Source: Bacillus methanolicus
GTDB lineage: Bacteria > Bacillota > Bacilli > Bacillales > Cytobacillaceae
Assembly: GCF_008764295.1 (NCBI RefSeq)
Contig: NZ_VTQX01000007.1
Span: 88,557-152,556 of the forward strand
Reading direction: 5' to 3'
Length of the DNA stretch: 64,000 nt
The notes under the pieces were generated by a model. That model did no database searches. It saw only the letters and a list, made by a program, of their open reading frames with translations, and was not told the origin of the DNA. The position numbers and the translations under genes are program-made. Positions within the stretch are counted from its first letter, which is position 1; every line of letters starts with the position of its first letter. Below are positions 8,518 through 17,200 of this stretch, piece by piece.

Positions 8518-11322
8518 TTGAGTAACAAATTTGTGGTAGTAGATTTAGAAACAACGGGAAATGCTCCAAAGAAAGGTGATAAAATTATCCAATTTGCAGC
8601 CGTTGTTGTTGAAAATGGAAAAATTACAGAGCAATTCTCTTCTTTTGTTAATCCAGGAAGAGAGATACCGCTTTTTATAGAAGAATTAACAGGACTTAAT
8701 GACGAGATGGTTCAAGATGCACCAGATTTTTCTGAAATTGCTCCGAAAGTCTTAATGCTCCTTGAGGATGCATACTTTGTCGCCCATAATGTCTTATTTG
8801 ATTTATCATTTCTTCAAGAAGAGTTAATCGAGGCAGGATACGAAGGTTTTTTAGGTCCGGTTTTGGATACAGTGGAAATGGCTAGATTTTTGTTCCCGAC
8901 ATCTGATAGCTACAAGTTAAACGAACTTGCTATTCAAGAGGGATTGAATCACGAACGACCCCATCAAGCAGATAGTGATGCATATGTTACAGCGGAATTG
9001 TTATTGATCCTATTGAAGCGACTTTGGCAGCTTCCGAACTTAACCCTTCATCAACTACTAAAGCTTTCTGGTGGGTTGAAAAGTGATGTGGCATTATTAT
9101 TAGATGATCTCATTATCGAAAAAGAACGCAGTTTAGAAGAATTACCTTTTTCATTAGAACGACATCGTGGAATCATGCTAAGGAAATTAGAAGAACGTGA
9201 AGAGTTCAATTATGATCCATCAGTTCCATATCCTGAAAGCGATGAGGAAAAAGAGAGTTTATTTCAGGGAGCGTTTCAAGGGTATGAAAAACGAATTGGG
9301 CAATTTCAAATGATGGACACTGTTTTTAAGGCTTTTACAAATGAAAAACATGCTCTAATTGAAGCTGGGACAGGCGTGGGAAAGTCGATGGCTTATTTAT
9401 TACCAGCGGCAATCTTTGCTAGTGAACGTCGTGAAACGATTGTCATTAGTACGCATACAACCCAGCTGCAGGAGCAACTGTTGAATAATGATATTCCATT
9501 ATTGCAAAAAATCCTTCCGAACAAACTTAAAGCAGTGATGTTAAAAGGAAGAAGTCATTATTTGTGCTTGGCAAAATTCGAACAATCGCTTCAAGAAGAC
9601 GATGATAATTATGATATTAGTTTGACGAAGATGCAAATTCTTGTCTGGCTTTTACAAACTGAAACAGGCGATCGGGATGAGTTGAACTTATCGAGCGGAG
9701 GAATGCTTTTTTGGGGTAAAATAAAAAATGATGACAGTACTTATTTTCAGCAGAGGTCATGGATAAAATACGATTACTATTTAAGAGCGCGTAAAGCATC
9801 GCAGACGGCTAATTTCATCATTACAAACCATTCCTTTTTATTGACTGATCTTGTTGCTGATACAGCGATCCTCCCCTGTTATGATTACTGTATTTTAGAT
9901 GAAGGACATCATTTTGAGAAAGTTTGTGGGAAATACTTTGGCCTATCCCTTGATTATTTACATATACGACTTTTACTCAGTCAATTTGGGCAATACGAAC
10001 AAAAGCAATTTCATTATGAGCTGGAGCAGATTTTGAAAGAAAAAGGCACTGAATTAACAGCAGAAACAATTCATGCTTTTGAAGTAAGCCAACTTTATAA
10101 TGAATTAATGGATGAAATGGATCAGTTTTTTAGAACTGTAGCTCATGTAGCAAAAAAACGAGTAAAGAGCAGTGCGCTGACAAATAAAGTAACGTATCGC
10201 TTAATAACGGATGGGGTTAATCAAGATTGGGCGCCGATCCATTCGACTGGGGAAAGATTTTACTTTTGCTTAAAAGACTTTGCTGCGGCCATTAAGCAAT
10301 ACGTGGAGGCTTTTACGAAAAAAGAACTGCAGCTTTCAAATCCGCAAAAATTGCTGATTCAGGAGGTTGCCACATTACAAAAAGAATTAGAGACCGTATG
10401 CGAAACGATTAAACAACTGATTTTATTTCCCATGGACGAGTTCGTTACTTGGGTTGAAGTGGATGTCAGATCTGCTCAAAATTCAACAACCATTTTGGGG
10501 CAACCCATTACAATCGCTTCCCAGCTTAGAGAAGAATTTTTTCTGCGTAAAAAAAGTGCAGTAATCACTTCAGCGACATTATCGGTAAAGGGCTCTTTTC
10601 AATATATGCTAAACGAACTGGGACTAGACAAGTTTGACTGTTATATACAACAAATTGAATCCCCATTTCCTTATGACAAGCAGGTTCAATTGGTTATTCC
10701 AAATGACTTACCGGAAATTAATACGGTATCAATTGATGAATATGTTGCAGCCATTACGGAACACATTATATCCATTGCTGAAGCAACAAAAGGAAGAATG
10801 CTTATTCTCTTCACTTCCTATGAAATGTTAAGAAAAACGTATAATCTGATGAAGGAGAGCGGGTTGCTGGAAGACTATATTATAATGGGGCAAGGAATCA
10901 CGGCAGGAAGTAGAACGAAGCTGACAAGGAATTTTCAACGCTTTGACAAAGCGATTCTTCTCGGTACTAGCAGCTTTTGGGAAGGGATTGATATTCCTGG
11001 TGAAGATTTATCTTGTCTTATTATGGTACGATTGCCATTTTCTCCGCCAAATGAACCGCTTACAGAAGCGAAATGTAATCAAATTAAAGAAAATGGTGGA
11101 AATCCCTTTTCAGAGCATTCATTGCCAGAAGCGATTATTCGTTTCAAACAAGGGTTTGGCCGATTAATTCGCACAAATCAGGATCGCGGTTTTGTTGTCA
11201 TTTTTGATAAACGGATCTATACAACGTCTTACGGAAAAGCGTTTCTGCAATCTATTCCAACAGTGCCTGTGAAAAAATTAAATATTAACGAAACCCTTGA
11301 TTTAATTGAAAATTTCCTTTAA
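8518..11322 (+). CDS. dinG: DinG-type helicase with N-terminal DnaQ-like 3'-5' exonuclease domain
   Basis: The 934-residue protein starts at TTG 8518 and has two parts. Residues 1 to about 170 form a DEDDh exonuclease like the epsilon proofreading subunit (VDLETTG at residue 8, then a late HQADSDAYVT motif). From about residue 255 there is an XPD-type superfamily 2 helicase with a Walker A loop (AGTGVGKSMAYL, near residue 283) and a DEAH variant DEGH near residue 461. The four-cysteine iron-sulfur motif of E. coli DinG is absent: only one cysteine (YLCLAKF) remains where the cluster would sit. This matches the Firmicutes DinG type reported to lack the cluster. It probably processes DNA or RNA-DNA structures; substrate is inferred. 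Confidence 0.92.
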   Translation: MSNKFVVVDLETTGNAPKKGDKIIQFAAVVVENGKITEQFSSFVNPGREIPLFIEELTGLNDEMVQDAPDFSEIAPKVLMLLEDAYFVAHNVLFDLSFLQEELIEAGYEGFLGPVLDTVEMARFLFPTSDSYKLNELAIQEGLNHERPHQADSDAYVTAELLLILLKRLWQLPNLTLHQLLKLSGGLKSDVALLLDDLIIEKERSLEELPFSLERHRGIMLRKLEEREEFNYDPSVPYPESDEEKESLFQGAFQGYEKRIGQFQMMDTVFKAFTNEKHALIEAGTGVGKSMAYLLPAAIFASERRETIVISTHTTQLQEQLLNNDIPLLQKILPNKLKAVMLKGRSHYLCLAKFEQSLQEDDDNYDISLTKMQILVWLLQTETGDRDELNLSSGGMLFWGKIKNDDSTYFQQRSWIKYDYYLRARKASQTANFIITNHSFLLTDLVADTAILPCYDYCILDEGHHFEKVCGKYFGLSLDYLHIRLLLSQFGQYEQKQFHYELEQILKEKGTELTAETIHAFEVSQLYNELMDEMDQFFRTVAHVAKKRVKSSALTNKVTYRLITDGVNQDWAPIHSTGERFYFCLKDFAAAIKQYVEAFTKKELQLSNPQKLLIQEVATLQKELETVCETIKQLILFPMDEFVTWVEVDVRSAQNSTTILGQPITIASQLREEFFLRKKSAVITSATLSVKGSFQYMLNELGLDKFDCYIQQIESPFPYDKQVQLVIPNDLPEINTVSIDEYVAAITEHIISIAEATKGRMLILFTSYEMLRKTYNLMKESGLLEDYIIMGQGITAGSRTKLTRNFQRFDKAILLGTSSFWEGIDIPGEDLSCLIMVRLPFSPPNEPLTEAKCNQIKENGGNPFSEHSLPEAIIRFKQGFGRLIRTNQDRGFVVIFDKRIYTTSYGKAFLQSIPTVPVKKLNINETLDLIENFL

Positions 11323-11356
11323 TTTTTGAACACGTGACGATAACATTCAAGAAAAT

Positions 11357-11377
11357 ACCGCGCTGCATAAGCGCGGT
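11357..11377 (+). terminator. Hairpin downstream of dinG
   Basis: Perfect 7-bp stem ACCGCGC / GCGCGGT with a TGCATAA loop, 35 bases after the dinG stop. It has no following T run, so termination is likely but not certain. The remaining gap to ypmA (11378-11581) shows no gene. Confidence 0.5.
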
Positions 11378-11581
11378 AGAAGTGTGTGTGGACTAAAAGT
11401 TATTTTAATTTTGTGAAAGGGGTAATTCTTTTTTATTTAACCTGTTATAATATTGCTAATGAAACGTGCTGAGAATGGGCTAAATCTCTGTCAAAAAGCT
11501 GACGTTTTCTTAAGATTATTGTTACCTAAAAGCCTTGCAACTATGATTAACAAAATATGTGTTTAGTGAGGAGAGTTTGTG

Positions 11582-11752
11582 ATGGAAAGTAAAATTGAAG
11601 TTTTGTCGACGATAAAAATCCAAAATAGTCCGGATTTATACAAAATTGTCGATTCACTTAACCGAACGTTAAAAGATCAGGATTTAATGTTTGGATTAGC
11701 TCTTGATCAAAACGATCAAAATAAAGCTGTATTTACTATTTATCGTACATAA
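11582..11752 (+). CDS. ypmA: Small conserved protein YpmA (DUF4264)
   Basis: A 56-codon frame begins MESKIEVLSTIKIQN and ends FTIYRT, preceded by GAGGAGAG. Its position between dinG and ypmB-aspB and its composition match B. subtilis YpmA, a short protein of unknown function. An in-frame GTG directly precedes the ATG and could also be the start. It ends 14 bases before ypmB and is probably co-transcribed with ypmB and aspB. No motifs, membrane segment or metal site can be seen. Confidence 0.82.
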   Translation: MESKIEVLSTIKIQNSPDLYKIVDSLNRTLKDQDLMFGLALDQNDQNKAVFTIYRT

Positions 11753-11766
11753 AGAGGGATTTGTAT

Positions 11767-12246
11767 ATGAAGAAATGGATTTGGTTAGCAAGTATTGGTT
11801 TAATTGTGCTGCTCGGTTTAACGATAAATATACTTTTAAATTCTCTGAAACCTTTGCACAACGCTGAAGCTAAAGCAGAGGAAATTGCTTTAGCAGAAAC
11901 AAATATCGTACACGTGACTGATTTTACCTTATATAACGGTACGAATAGTTATTATATTGTAAAAGGAATGGATCAATCGGGGGAAAAACTCATTGCATGG
12001 ATTCCAGAAGAAGAAAAAAATCGTAAAATAATTGTTAGGAATGAAGAAGATGGACTAAGTAAAGAAGCTGCGATCGACAAGCTTTATCAAAGTAAGGAGC
12101 CTGATGAAGTTGTGTCAGTTAAACTCGGAATGGAGAATCAAATTCCGCTTTGGGAAATTTATTACCGTTCAAATGATGAATTGATCAATTATTATTATAT
12201 TGATTTTAAAACAGGCGAATGGTTAAAAGATATACAAAACTTATGA
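11767..12246 (+). CDS. tseB: Membrane-anchored DUF5590/PepSY-like protein YpmB (TseB)
   Basis: The ATG at 11767 (MKKWIWLASIGLIVLLG) follows AGAGGG; the in-frame TTG two codons upstream is less likely. The 159-residue product has a single N-terminal transmembrane segment (residues 3-24) and an extracytoplasmic domain with the PepSY-like arrangement, for example YNGTNSYYIVKGMD and the closing YYIDFKTGEWLK. From memory, B. subtilis YpmB was renamed TseB and linked to the transpeptidase PBP2A in cell elongation; that function is carried over by homology only. It is followed 23 bases later by aspB. Confidence 0.8.
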   Translation: MKKWIWLASIGLIVLLGLTINILLNSLKPLHNAEAKAEEIALAETNIVHVTDFTLYNGTNSYYIVKGMDQSGEKLIAWIPEEEKNRKIIVRNEEDGLSKEAAIDKLYQSKEPDEVVSVKLGMENQIPLWEIYYRSNDELINYYYIDFKTGEWLKDIQNL

Positions 12247-12269
12247 TGGTTATTGGGAGGAATTAGGAA

Positions 12270-13457
12270 ATGGAAATTCAACTGGCTCAAAGAGTAAAAG
12301 CATTAACCCCCTCTGCAACTCTTGCGATTACAGCAAAAGCAAAGCAGTTAAAAGCTGAAGGCCATGATATTATTGGTCTCGGGGCGGGAGAACCTGATTT
12401 TAACACACCGAGGAACATTATTGAGGCAGCTTCTGTTTCCATGAATGAAGGACATACGAAATATACTCCTTCAGCAGGGCTTGCTAAATTAATTGAAGAA
12501 ATCGTGAAAAAATTCAAAGCTGATCAAGGAATTGAGTATAAGCCAAATGAAATCATTGTGACTAGTGGCGCAAAACACGGATTATATACTCTTTTTCAAG
12601 TTCTTCTCAACAAAGGGGACGAAGTGATTATTCCTGTCCCATACTGGGTTAGTTACCCAGAGCAGGTAAAGCTGGCAGATGGTATTCCAGTATTTGTCGA
12701 AGGACTTGAAGCAAATGATTTCAAGATTACCCCTGAGCAACTTTCAGCAGTCATTACAGAGAAGACAAAAGCAGTTATTATAAATTCACCTAGTAACCCA
12801 ACAGGGATGGTTTATACTCGTGATGAGCTATTAGCTCTAGGTGAAATTTGCTTACAAAAAAATGTTCTTATTATTTCCGATGAGATATATGAAAAGCTTA
12901 TTTATGGGGAAAATCAGCATATATCCATTGCCCAATTATCACCACAATTAAAAGAGCAAACGATTATCATCAATGGGGTTTCGAAATCCCATTCGATGAC
13001 AGGATGGAGAATCGGCTATGCAGCAGGTAATTCCACTATCATTAAAGCAATGTCAAATCTTGCAAGTCACAGTACCTCTAATCCAACTACTACTGCTCAA
13101 TACGGGGCGATTGAGGCTTATGCAGGACCACAAGCACCTGTTGCAGAAATGAAAGAAGCATTCGAGCATAGGCTCAATGTCATTTATGATCAGCTTGTTG
13201 CTATCCCTGGGATTTCATGTATTAAACCGCAAGGAGCATTTTACCTTTATCCAAATGTTAAAGAAGCAGCGAAACTAACAGGGTATGAGAACGTTGATGA
13301 CTTTGTAGAAGGACTTTTAGAAGAGGCAAAAGTCGCTGTTGTTCCAGGTTCTGGTTTTGGAACACCAGATAATATTCGTCTCTCCTATGCAACATCTTTA
13401 GAATTATTAGAAGAGGCAGTGGCAAGGATCCACCAATTTGTTAAAAGCAAAATATAA
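12270..13457 (+). CDS. aspB: Aspartate aminotransferase (PLP, subgroup I-gamma)
   Basis: AspB interconverts aspartate/2-oxoglutarate with oxaloacetate/glutamate. The 395-residue protein has the fold-type I markers: SAGLAKL near residue 68, the NSPSNPTGMVY loop near residue 172, YEKLIYG, and the PLP-lysine motif GVSKSHSMTGWR with the lysine near residue 238. It has a clear GGGAGG ribosome site, and its stop is followed by a terminator. It directly precedes asnS, which uses aspartate-derived asparagine, as in B. subtilis. Confidence 0.94.
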   Translation: MEIQLAQRVKALTPSATLAITAKAKQLKAEGHDIIGLGAGEPDFNTPRNIIEAASVSMNEGHTKYTPSAGLAKLIEEIVKKFKADQGIEYKPNEIIVTSGAKHGLYTLFQVLLNKGDEVIIPVPYWVSYPEQVKLADGIPVFVEGLEANDFKITPEQLSAVITEKTKAVIINSPSNPTGMVYTRDELLALGEICLQKNVLIISDEIYEKLIYGENQHISIAQLSPQLKEQTIIINGVSKSHSMTGWRIGYAAGNSTIIKAMSNLASHSTSNPTTTAQYGAIEAYAGPQAPVAEMKEAFEHRLNVIYDQLVAIPGISCIKPQGAFYLYPNVKEAAKLTGYENVDDFVEGLLEEAKVAVVPGSGFGTPDNIRLSYATSLELLEEAVARIHQFVKSKI

Positions 13458-13468
13458 ATTGGTTCAGA

Positions 13469-13501
13469 GCGGGCAGGCTAAATACGTCTGTCTGCTTTTT
13501 T
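13469..13501 (+). terminator. Terminator of ypmA-tseB-aspB
   Basis: GCGGGCAG (13469-13476) pairs with CTGTCTGC (13488-13495), eight pairs with two G-U, followed by six Ts. Confidence 0.85.
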
Positions 13502-13582
13502 CTGAAGTCTACTAAAGAATAATTGAGCGATAATGGTCAGCATAGGAATTGTACCGGTAAGCGCAATCCTACACTTTCTTTA

Positions 13583-13611
13583 TTGATTGTCCAATTTTGT
13601 AACGGTATAAT
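13583..13611 (+). promoter_or_regulatory. SigA-type promoter of asnS
   Basis: TTGATT at 13583-13588, 17-base spacer, TATAAT at 13606-13611. The leader to asnS is about 90 bases and contains no T-box motif. Confidence 0.75.
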
Positions 13612-13707
13612 AAGATGAAGTGCATTTTAATTGATTATTTATTGAAAATGAAGCTTTTAAGTACATATAAAAGCAAGTGGGTAAGTTTTGGAGGGAAATG
13701 ACAAGTG

Positions 13708-15000
13708 ATGAAAACAACGATTTCAGAAGTACACAAATATGTAGAACAGGAAGTCAAAATTGGAGCATGGATTGCGAACAAGCGTTCCAGCGGAAAGATT
13801 GCCTTTTTGCAGTTAAGAGATGGAACTGGCTTCATACAAGGAGTTGTTGTCAAGGCAGAAGTATCTGAGGAGTTGTTTCAAGCTGCGAAATCTGTGACAC
13901 AAGAATCATCTGTGTATGTGACAGGGGTAGTTCAAAAAGATGAACGTTCTCCGCTAGGGTATGAACTTCTTGTAAAAGGGCTTGAAATCTTACATCAGGC
14001 CGTTGATTATCCGATCACCCCAAAGGAACATGGGACAGAATTTTTAATGGATCATCGCCATTTATGGCTACGTTCACGTCGTCAACATGCAGTAATGAAA
14101 ATTCGCAATGAAATTATTCGTGCGACATATGAATTTTTTAATGATAAAGGATTTTCAAAGGTGGATCCACCCATTTTAACAGGTAGCGCTCCTGAAGGAA
14201 CGACGGAGCTTTTCGCAACAAAATATTTTGATGAGGATGCATACTTATCTCAAAGCGGCCAGTTATACATGGAAGCGGCGGCAATGGCTCTTGGAAAAGT
14301 ATTTTCATTTGGACCGACTTTTAGAGCTGAGAAATCAAAAACTCGTCGTCATTTAATTGAGTTCTGGATGATTGAGCCTGAAATGGCCTTTGTTGAATTT
14401 GAGGAAAATTTAGAAGTACAAGAACAATATGTTTCTCACATCGTTCAATCAGTGCTCAAAAATTGTCAGATTGAGTTAAAAACATTAGGTAGAGATACAA
14501 CCAAGCTTGAAAATATAAAAGCACCATTCCCGCGCATTAGCTATGATGATGCAATTGCATTCTTAAATAAAAAAGGTTTCGACGATATTAAATGGGGGGA
14601 TGATTTCGGTGCTCCTCATGAAACAGCGATAGCGGAACATTATGATAAACCTGTATTTATTACAAAATATCCAACAAGTCTCAAACCCTTTTATATGCAA
14701 CCAGATCACGAAAGAGAAGATGTTGTATTATGTGCGGACTTGATTGCCCCAGAAGGCTATGGTGAAATTATTGGGGGTTCTGAACGCATCCATGATTTCG
14801 ATTTGCTGAAGACAAGAATTGAGGAGCATAATTTGCCACTGGATGCTTATCAATGGTATTTAGATTTAAGAAAGTACGGATCAGTTCCACATTCCGGCTT
14901 TGGCCTTGGACTTGAGCGAACTGTTGCATGGATTAGCGGGGTAGAGCATGTTCGTGAAACGATTCCATTCCCACGTTTGTTAAATCGTTTATATCCTTAA
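13708..15000 (+). CDS. asnS: Asparaginyl-tRNA synthetase
   Basis: AsnS charges tRNA-Asn with asparagine. The 430-residue length equals that of B. subtilis when the ATG at 13708 is used ([12 protein letters not shown]); the GTG directly before it is an alternative because GGAGGG lies at 13690-13695. It has an N-terminal OB-fold anticodon-binding domain ([20 protein letters not shown] near residue 20). The class II catalytic core includes [14 protein letters not shown] near residue 205 and motif 3 [12 protein letters not shown] near residue 395. It stands alone between its own promoter and terminator. Confidence 0.95.
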   Translation: MKTTISEVHKYVEQEVKIGAWIANKRSSGKIAFLQLRDGTGFIQGVVVKAEVSEELFQAAKSVTQESSVYVTGVVQKDERSPLGYELLVKGLEILHQAVDYPITPKEHGTEFLMDHRHLWLRSRRQHAVMKIRNEIIRATYEFFNDKGFSKVDPPILTGSAPEGTTELFATKYFDEDAYLSQSGQLYMEAAAMALGKVFSFGPTFRAEKSKTRRHLIEFWMIEPEMAFVEFEENLEVQEQYVSHIVQSVLKNCQIELKTLGRDTTKLENIKAPFPRISYDDAIAFLNKKGFDDIKWGDDFGAPHETAIAEHYDKPVFITKYPTSLKPFYMQPDHEREDVVLCADLIAPEGYGEIIGGSERIHDFDLLKTRIEEHNLPLDAYQWYLDLRKYGSVPHSGFGLGLERTVAWISGVEHVRETIPFPRLLNRLYP

Positions 15001-15008
15001 TTTGATGT

Positions 15009-15040
15009 AAAGCTCGCTACTGAAGGCGAGCTTTGCTTTT
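15009..15040 (+). terminator. Terminator of asnS
   Basis: AAAGCTCGC (15009-15017) pairs perfectly with GCGAGCTTT (15026-15034), followed by GC and five Ts. The gap 15041-15265 to dnaD contains no supported gene. Confidence 0.87.
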
Positions 15041-15265
15041 TCAGACAGTTAAGGAAATGTGCGATTTGATCCTTCTTTTAAGGAGTGTACTTAGCTTTTG
15101 CAAACAGCTTAAGCTATCATCAAATGTTCATTTTCGTGATGACCCTATTCGGTATGCTTTCCTAGAAGAAAATGAAAATGGCTCCCCTTTTTATACTAGC
15201 TTGACTAATTTCTCCATACCTTGTTAACTGGACTTCGTGATATACTTAGAGGGAGGTGTCTCTAT

Positions 15266-15973
15266 ATGAACGAGAATATGGTGAAATGGGTTCAGGAAGG
15301 GAATATTTCAATTCCAAGAGCTTTATTGCTTTATTATAAAGATATGAATATTAATGAAAATGAATTAGTATTGTTGCTGCATGTCATTTCGTTCCTAGAA
15401 AAAGGTAATGATTTTCCAACTCCTACGGAAATCTCTTCAAGAATGACGATCTCAACAAGCCAATGTACCGAATTGCTTCGCAAATTAATACAAAAGGGCT
15501 TTATTAAAATTGATGACGGCTATTCAAACGAAGGGATTCGTTTTGAAAAATATACGATTGAACCGCTTTGGCAGAAGCTTGTGAATGAATTTTTACTCAA
15601 TCAAAATGCTCAGCAGAAAGAGCAAAATGAAAAAAATGAAATAGATTTATACACAGTCTTCGAGCAGGAATTTGGCAGGCCATTATCACCATTTGAATGT
15701 GAAACATTGGCGTTATGGCTGGATGATGATCGTCATGAACCAATCATTATTAAGGCTGCATTAAGAGAAGCTGTTATTTCAGGAAAGTTGAACTTTCGTT
15801 ATATTGATCGCATTCTTTTTGAATGGAAGAAGAATGGCATCAAGACGATTGAGCAAGCAAAAAGCTATGGAAATAAATTCAGACAGAATTCAAGACATTC
15901 GATTCGTACAAACAGTGAAGAGGAAACGAGTCGCCCTGAAGCTGTTCCCTTTTATAACTGGTTGGAACAATAA
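15266..15973 (+). CDS. dnaD: DNA replication initiation/restart protein DnaD
   Basis: DnaD works with DnaB and DnaI to load the replicative helicase at oriC and at restarted forks. The ATG at 15266 follows GGGAGGTG; the in-frame upstream start at 15221 is rejected because it places the ribosome site inside the gene. The 235-residue protein has an N-terminal winged helix (residues about 5-110, containing PTPTEISSRMTIS) and a C-terminal DnaB/DnaD domain. That domain carries the DNA-contact motif YIDRILFEWKKNGIKT near residue 178. The C-terminus PFYNWLEQ is the usual family ending. It is grouped with nth and ypoC. Confidence 0.94.
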   Translation: MNENMVKWVQEGNISIPRALLLYYKDMNINENELVLLLHVISFLEKGNDFPTPTEISSRMTISTSQCTELLRKLIQKGFIKIDDGYSNEGIRFEKYTIEPLWQKLVNEFLLNQNAQQKEQNEKNEIDLYTVFEQEFGRPLSPFECETLALWLDDDRHEPIIIKAALREAVISGKLNFRYIDRILFEWKKNGIKTIEQAKSYGNKFRQNSRHSIRTNSEEETSRPEAVPFYNWLEQ

Positions 15974-16003
15974 AAATGGAAACTTTTTAAGTGAGTGAGG
16001 CAA

Positions 16004-16651
16004 ATGTTAAATAAAACACAAATTCGATTTTGTTTAGATAAAATAGGGGAAATGTACCCTGATGCTCATTGTGAGCTCGTACATTCTAACCCATTTGAAC
16101 TGGTTATTGCGGTCGCTTTATCGGCACAATGTACTGATGTACTAGTCAATAAAGTAACGAAAGAACTCTTTCAGAAATATAAAACGCCTGAGGACTATCT
16201 CAATGTATCTTTGGAAGAACTGCAAGAGGATATTCGTTCCATTGGTCTCTATCGTAATAAGGCTAAAAATATCCAAAAGCTTTGTAGATTACTGCTAGAG
16301 GAGTACAATGGGGAAGTTCCGAAAGACCGGGATGAATTAACGAAGCTACCAGGTGTTGGACGCAAAACAGCAAATGTTGTAGTATCTGTCGCTTTTGGCG
16401 TCCCGGCAATTGCCGTTGACACTCATGTTGAGCGCGTGAGCAAGCGGTTGGCTATTTGCAGGTGGAAAGACAGTGTATTAGAGGTTGAAAAGACACTGAT
16501 GAGAAAAATTCCTGAGGACGAATGGTCAGTTACCCACCATCGGTTAATCTTTTTTGGGCGCTACCATTGCAAGGCGCAAAATCCTCAGTGTGACATTTGT
16601 CCTTTGCTTGATCTTTGCCGTGAAGGGAAGAAAAGGATGGCGAAGAAATAA
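16004..16651 (+). CDS. nth: Endonuclease III (DNA glycosylase/AP lyase)
   Basis: Nth removes oxidised pyrimidines and nicks the abasic site. The protein has the helix-hairpin-helix LPGVGRKTANVV with the catalytic lysine near residue 120, the catalytic aspartate in AVDTHVERVS near residue 139, and an intact [4Fe-4S] motif C-x6-C-x2-C-x5-C close to the C-terminus. ATG 16004 (MLNKTQIRF) matches the family start; GTG 15995 is a possible alternative, and GAGG is unusually close to the ATG. It is 215 residues long. Its stop TAA overlaps the ypoC start by one base. Confidence 0.93.
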   Translation: MLNKTQIRFCLDKIGEMYPDAHCELVHSNPFELVIAVALSAQCTDVLVNKVTKELFQKYKTPEDYLNVSLEELQEDIRSIGLYRNKAKNIQKLCRLLLEEYNGEVPKDRDELTKLPGVGRKTANVVVSVAFGVPAIAVDTHVERVSKRLAICRWKDSVLEVEKTLMRKIPEDEWSVTHHRLIFFGRYHCKAQNPQCDICPLLDLCREGKKRMAKK

Positions 16652-17163
16652 TGAATGAGTTCGTACGAACGGTGCCTGAGGAATTAAAGCATTCTTTCTT
16701 TTTTCCAGAGGATAAAATTACGATAATCTCCCCAATGCAGGGGAGTGATTTTCACATTGCCTTTATGTACGAAGCAGCTCATTTTTTAGGTGAAGAAGGT
16801 TTGAGGCCATGGGATGATCCTCAACATAGCATTGCCTCGTTATTACAGGAATGGCTTAATGTAAAAGCGGAGCTTCAAGCTGATTTTGCAATGAGAAATA
16901 CGAAAGCAGCCTTAAATTCTATGAGAAAAGGGAGCGGTTTGTTTGTTGAATTTCTGCATTGGACAAACAATAAACCGTCCATTTTAAATACAGAAATTGC
17001 CTATAATGATTTGCACATTAAGCCTGTCAATATTGAAGAGCGTTTACAGTTTATCATTGAAAGACCTAATTTATTTCATTCTTATATGCAATTATGTGAG
17101 CTATTTGTTGAACAGGAGAAAGGCTATAAAAAGATGATGGCCATGAAAAATATGAAAAAATAA
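16651..17163 (+). CDS. ypoC: YpoC-like protein of unknown function
   Basis: A 170-residue soluble protein encoded directly after nth with a one-base overlap (TAATG), in the place of B. subtilis ypoC. No catalytic motif is recognisable. It has several aromatic-rich segments, no signal peptide or membrane segment, and a basic C-terminus KKMMAMKNMKK. Coupled translation with nth and position behind dnaD suggest only a shared transcript. A bidirectional terminator follows. Confidence 0.75.
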   Translation: MNEFVRTVPEELKHSFFFPEDKITIISPMQGSDFHIAFMYEAAHFLGEEGLRPWDDPQHSIASLLQEWLNVKAELQADFAMRNTKAALNSMRKGSGLFVEFLHWTNNKPSILNTEIAYNDLHIKPVNIEERLQFIIERPNLFHSYMQLCELFVEQEKGYKKMMAMKNMKK

Positions 17164-17165
17164 GG

Positions 17166-17200
17166 AAAGGCGTCTAAGCATAAGCTTGGACGCCTTTCTC
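17166..17200. terminator. Bidirectional terminator between ypoC and ponA
   Basis: AAAGGCGTC plus AAGC (17166-17179) pair with GCTT plus GACGCCTTT (17183-17196). Ts follow on the plus strand and the A-rich left flank gives Ts on the minus strand, so it can serve both convergent genes. Confidence 0.82.

Noticed and set aside
13502..13707. T-box riboswitch upstream of asnS
   Set aside because: No T-box sequence (TGG-ACCGCG type) or specifier arm could be found; an ordinary promoter is present.
15033..15227. Open frame of 64 codons after asnS
   Set aside because: It begins inside the asnS terminator region and lacks a ribosome site; dnaD starts downstream with its own good site.
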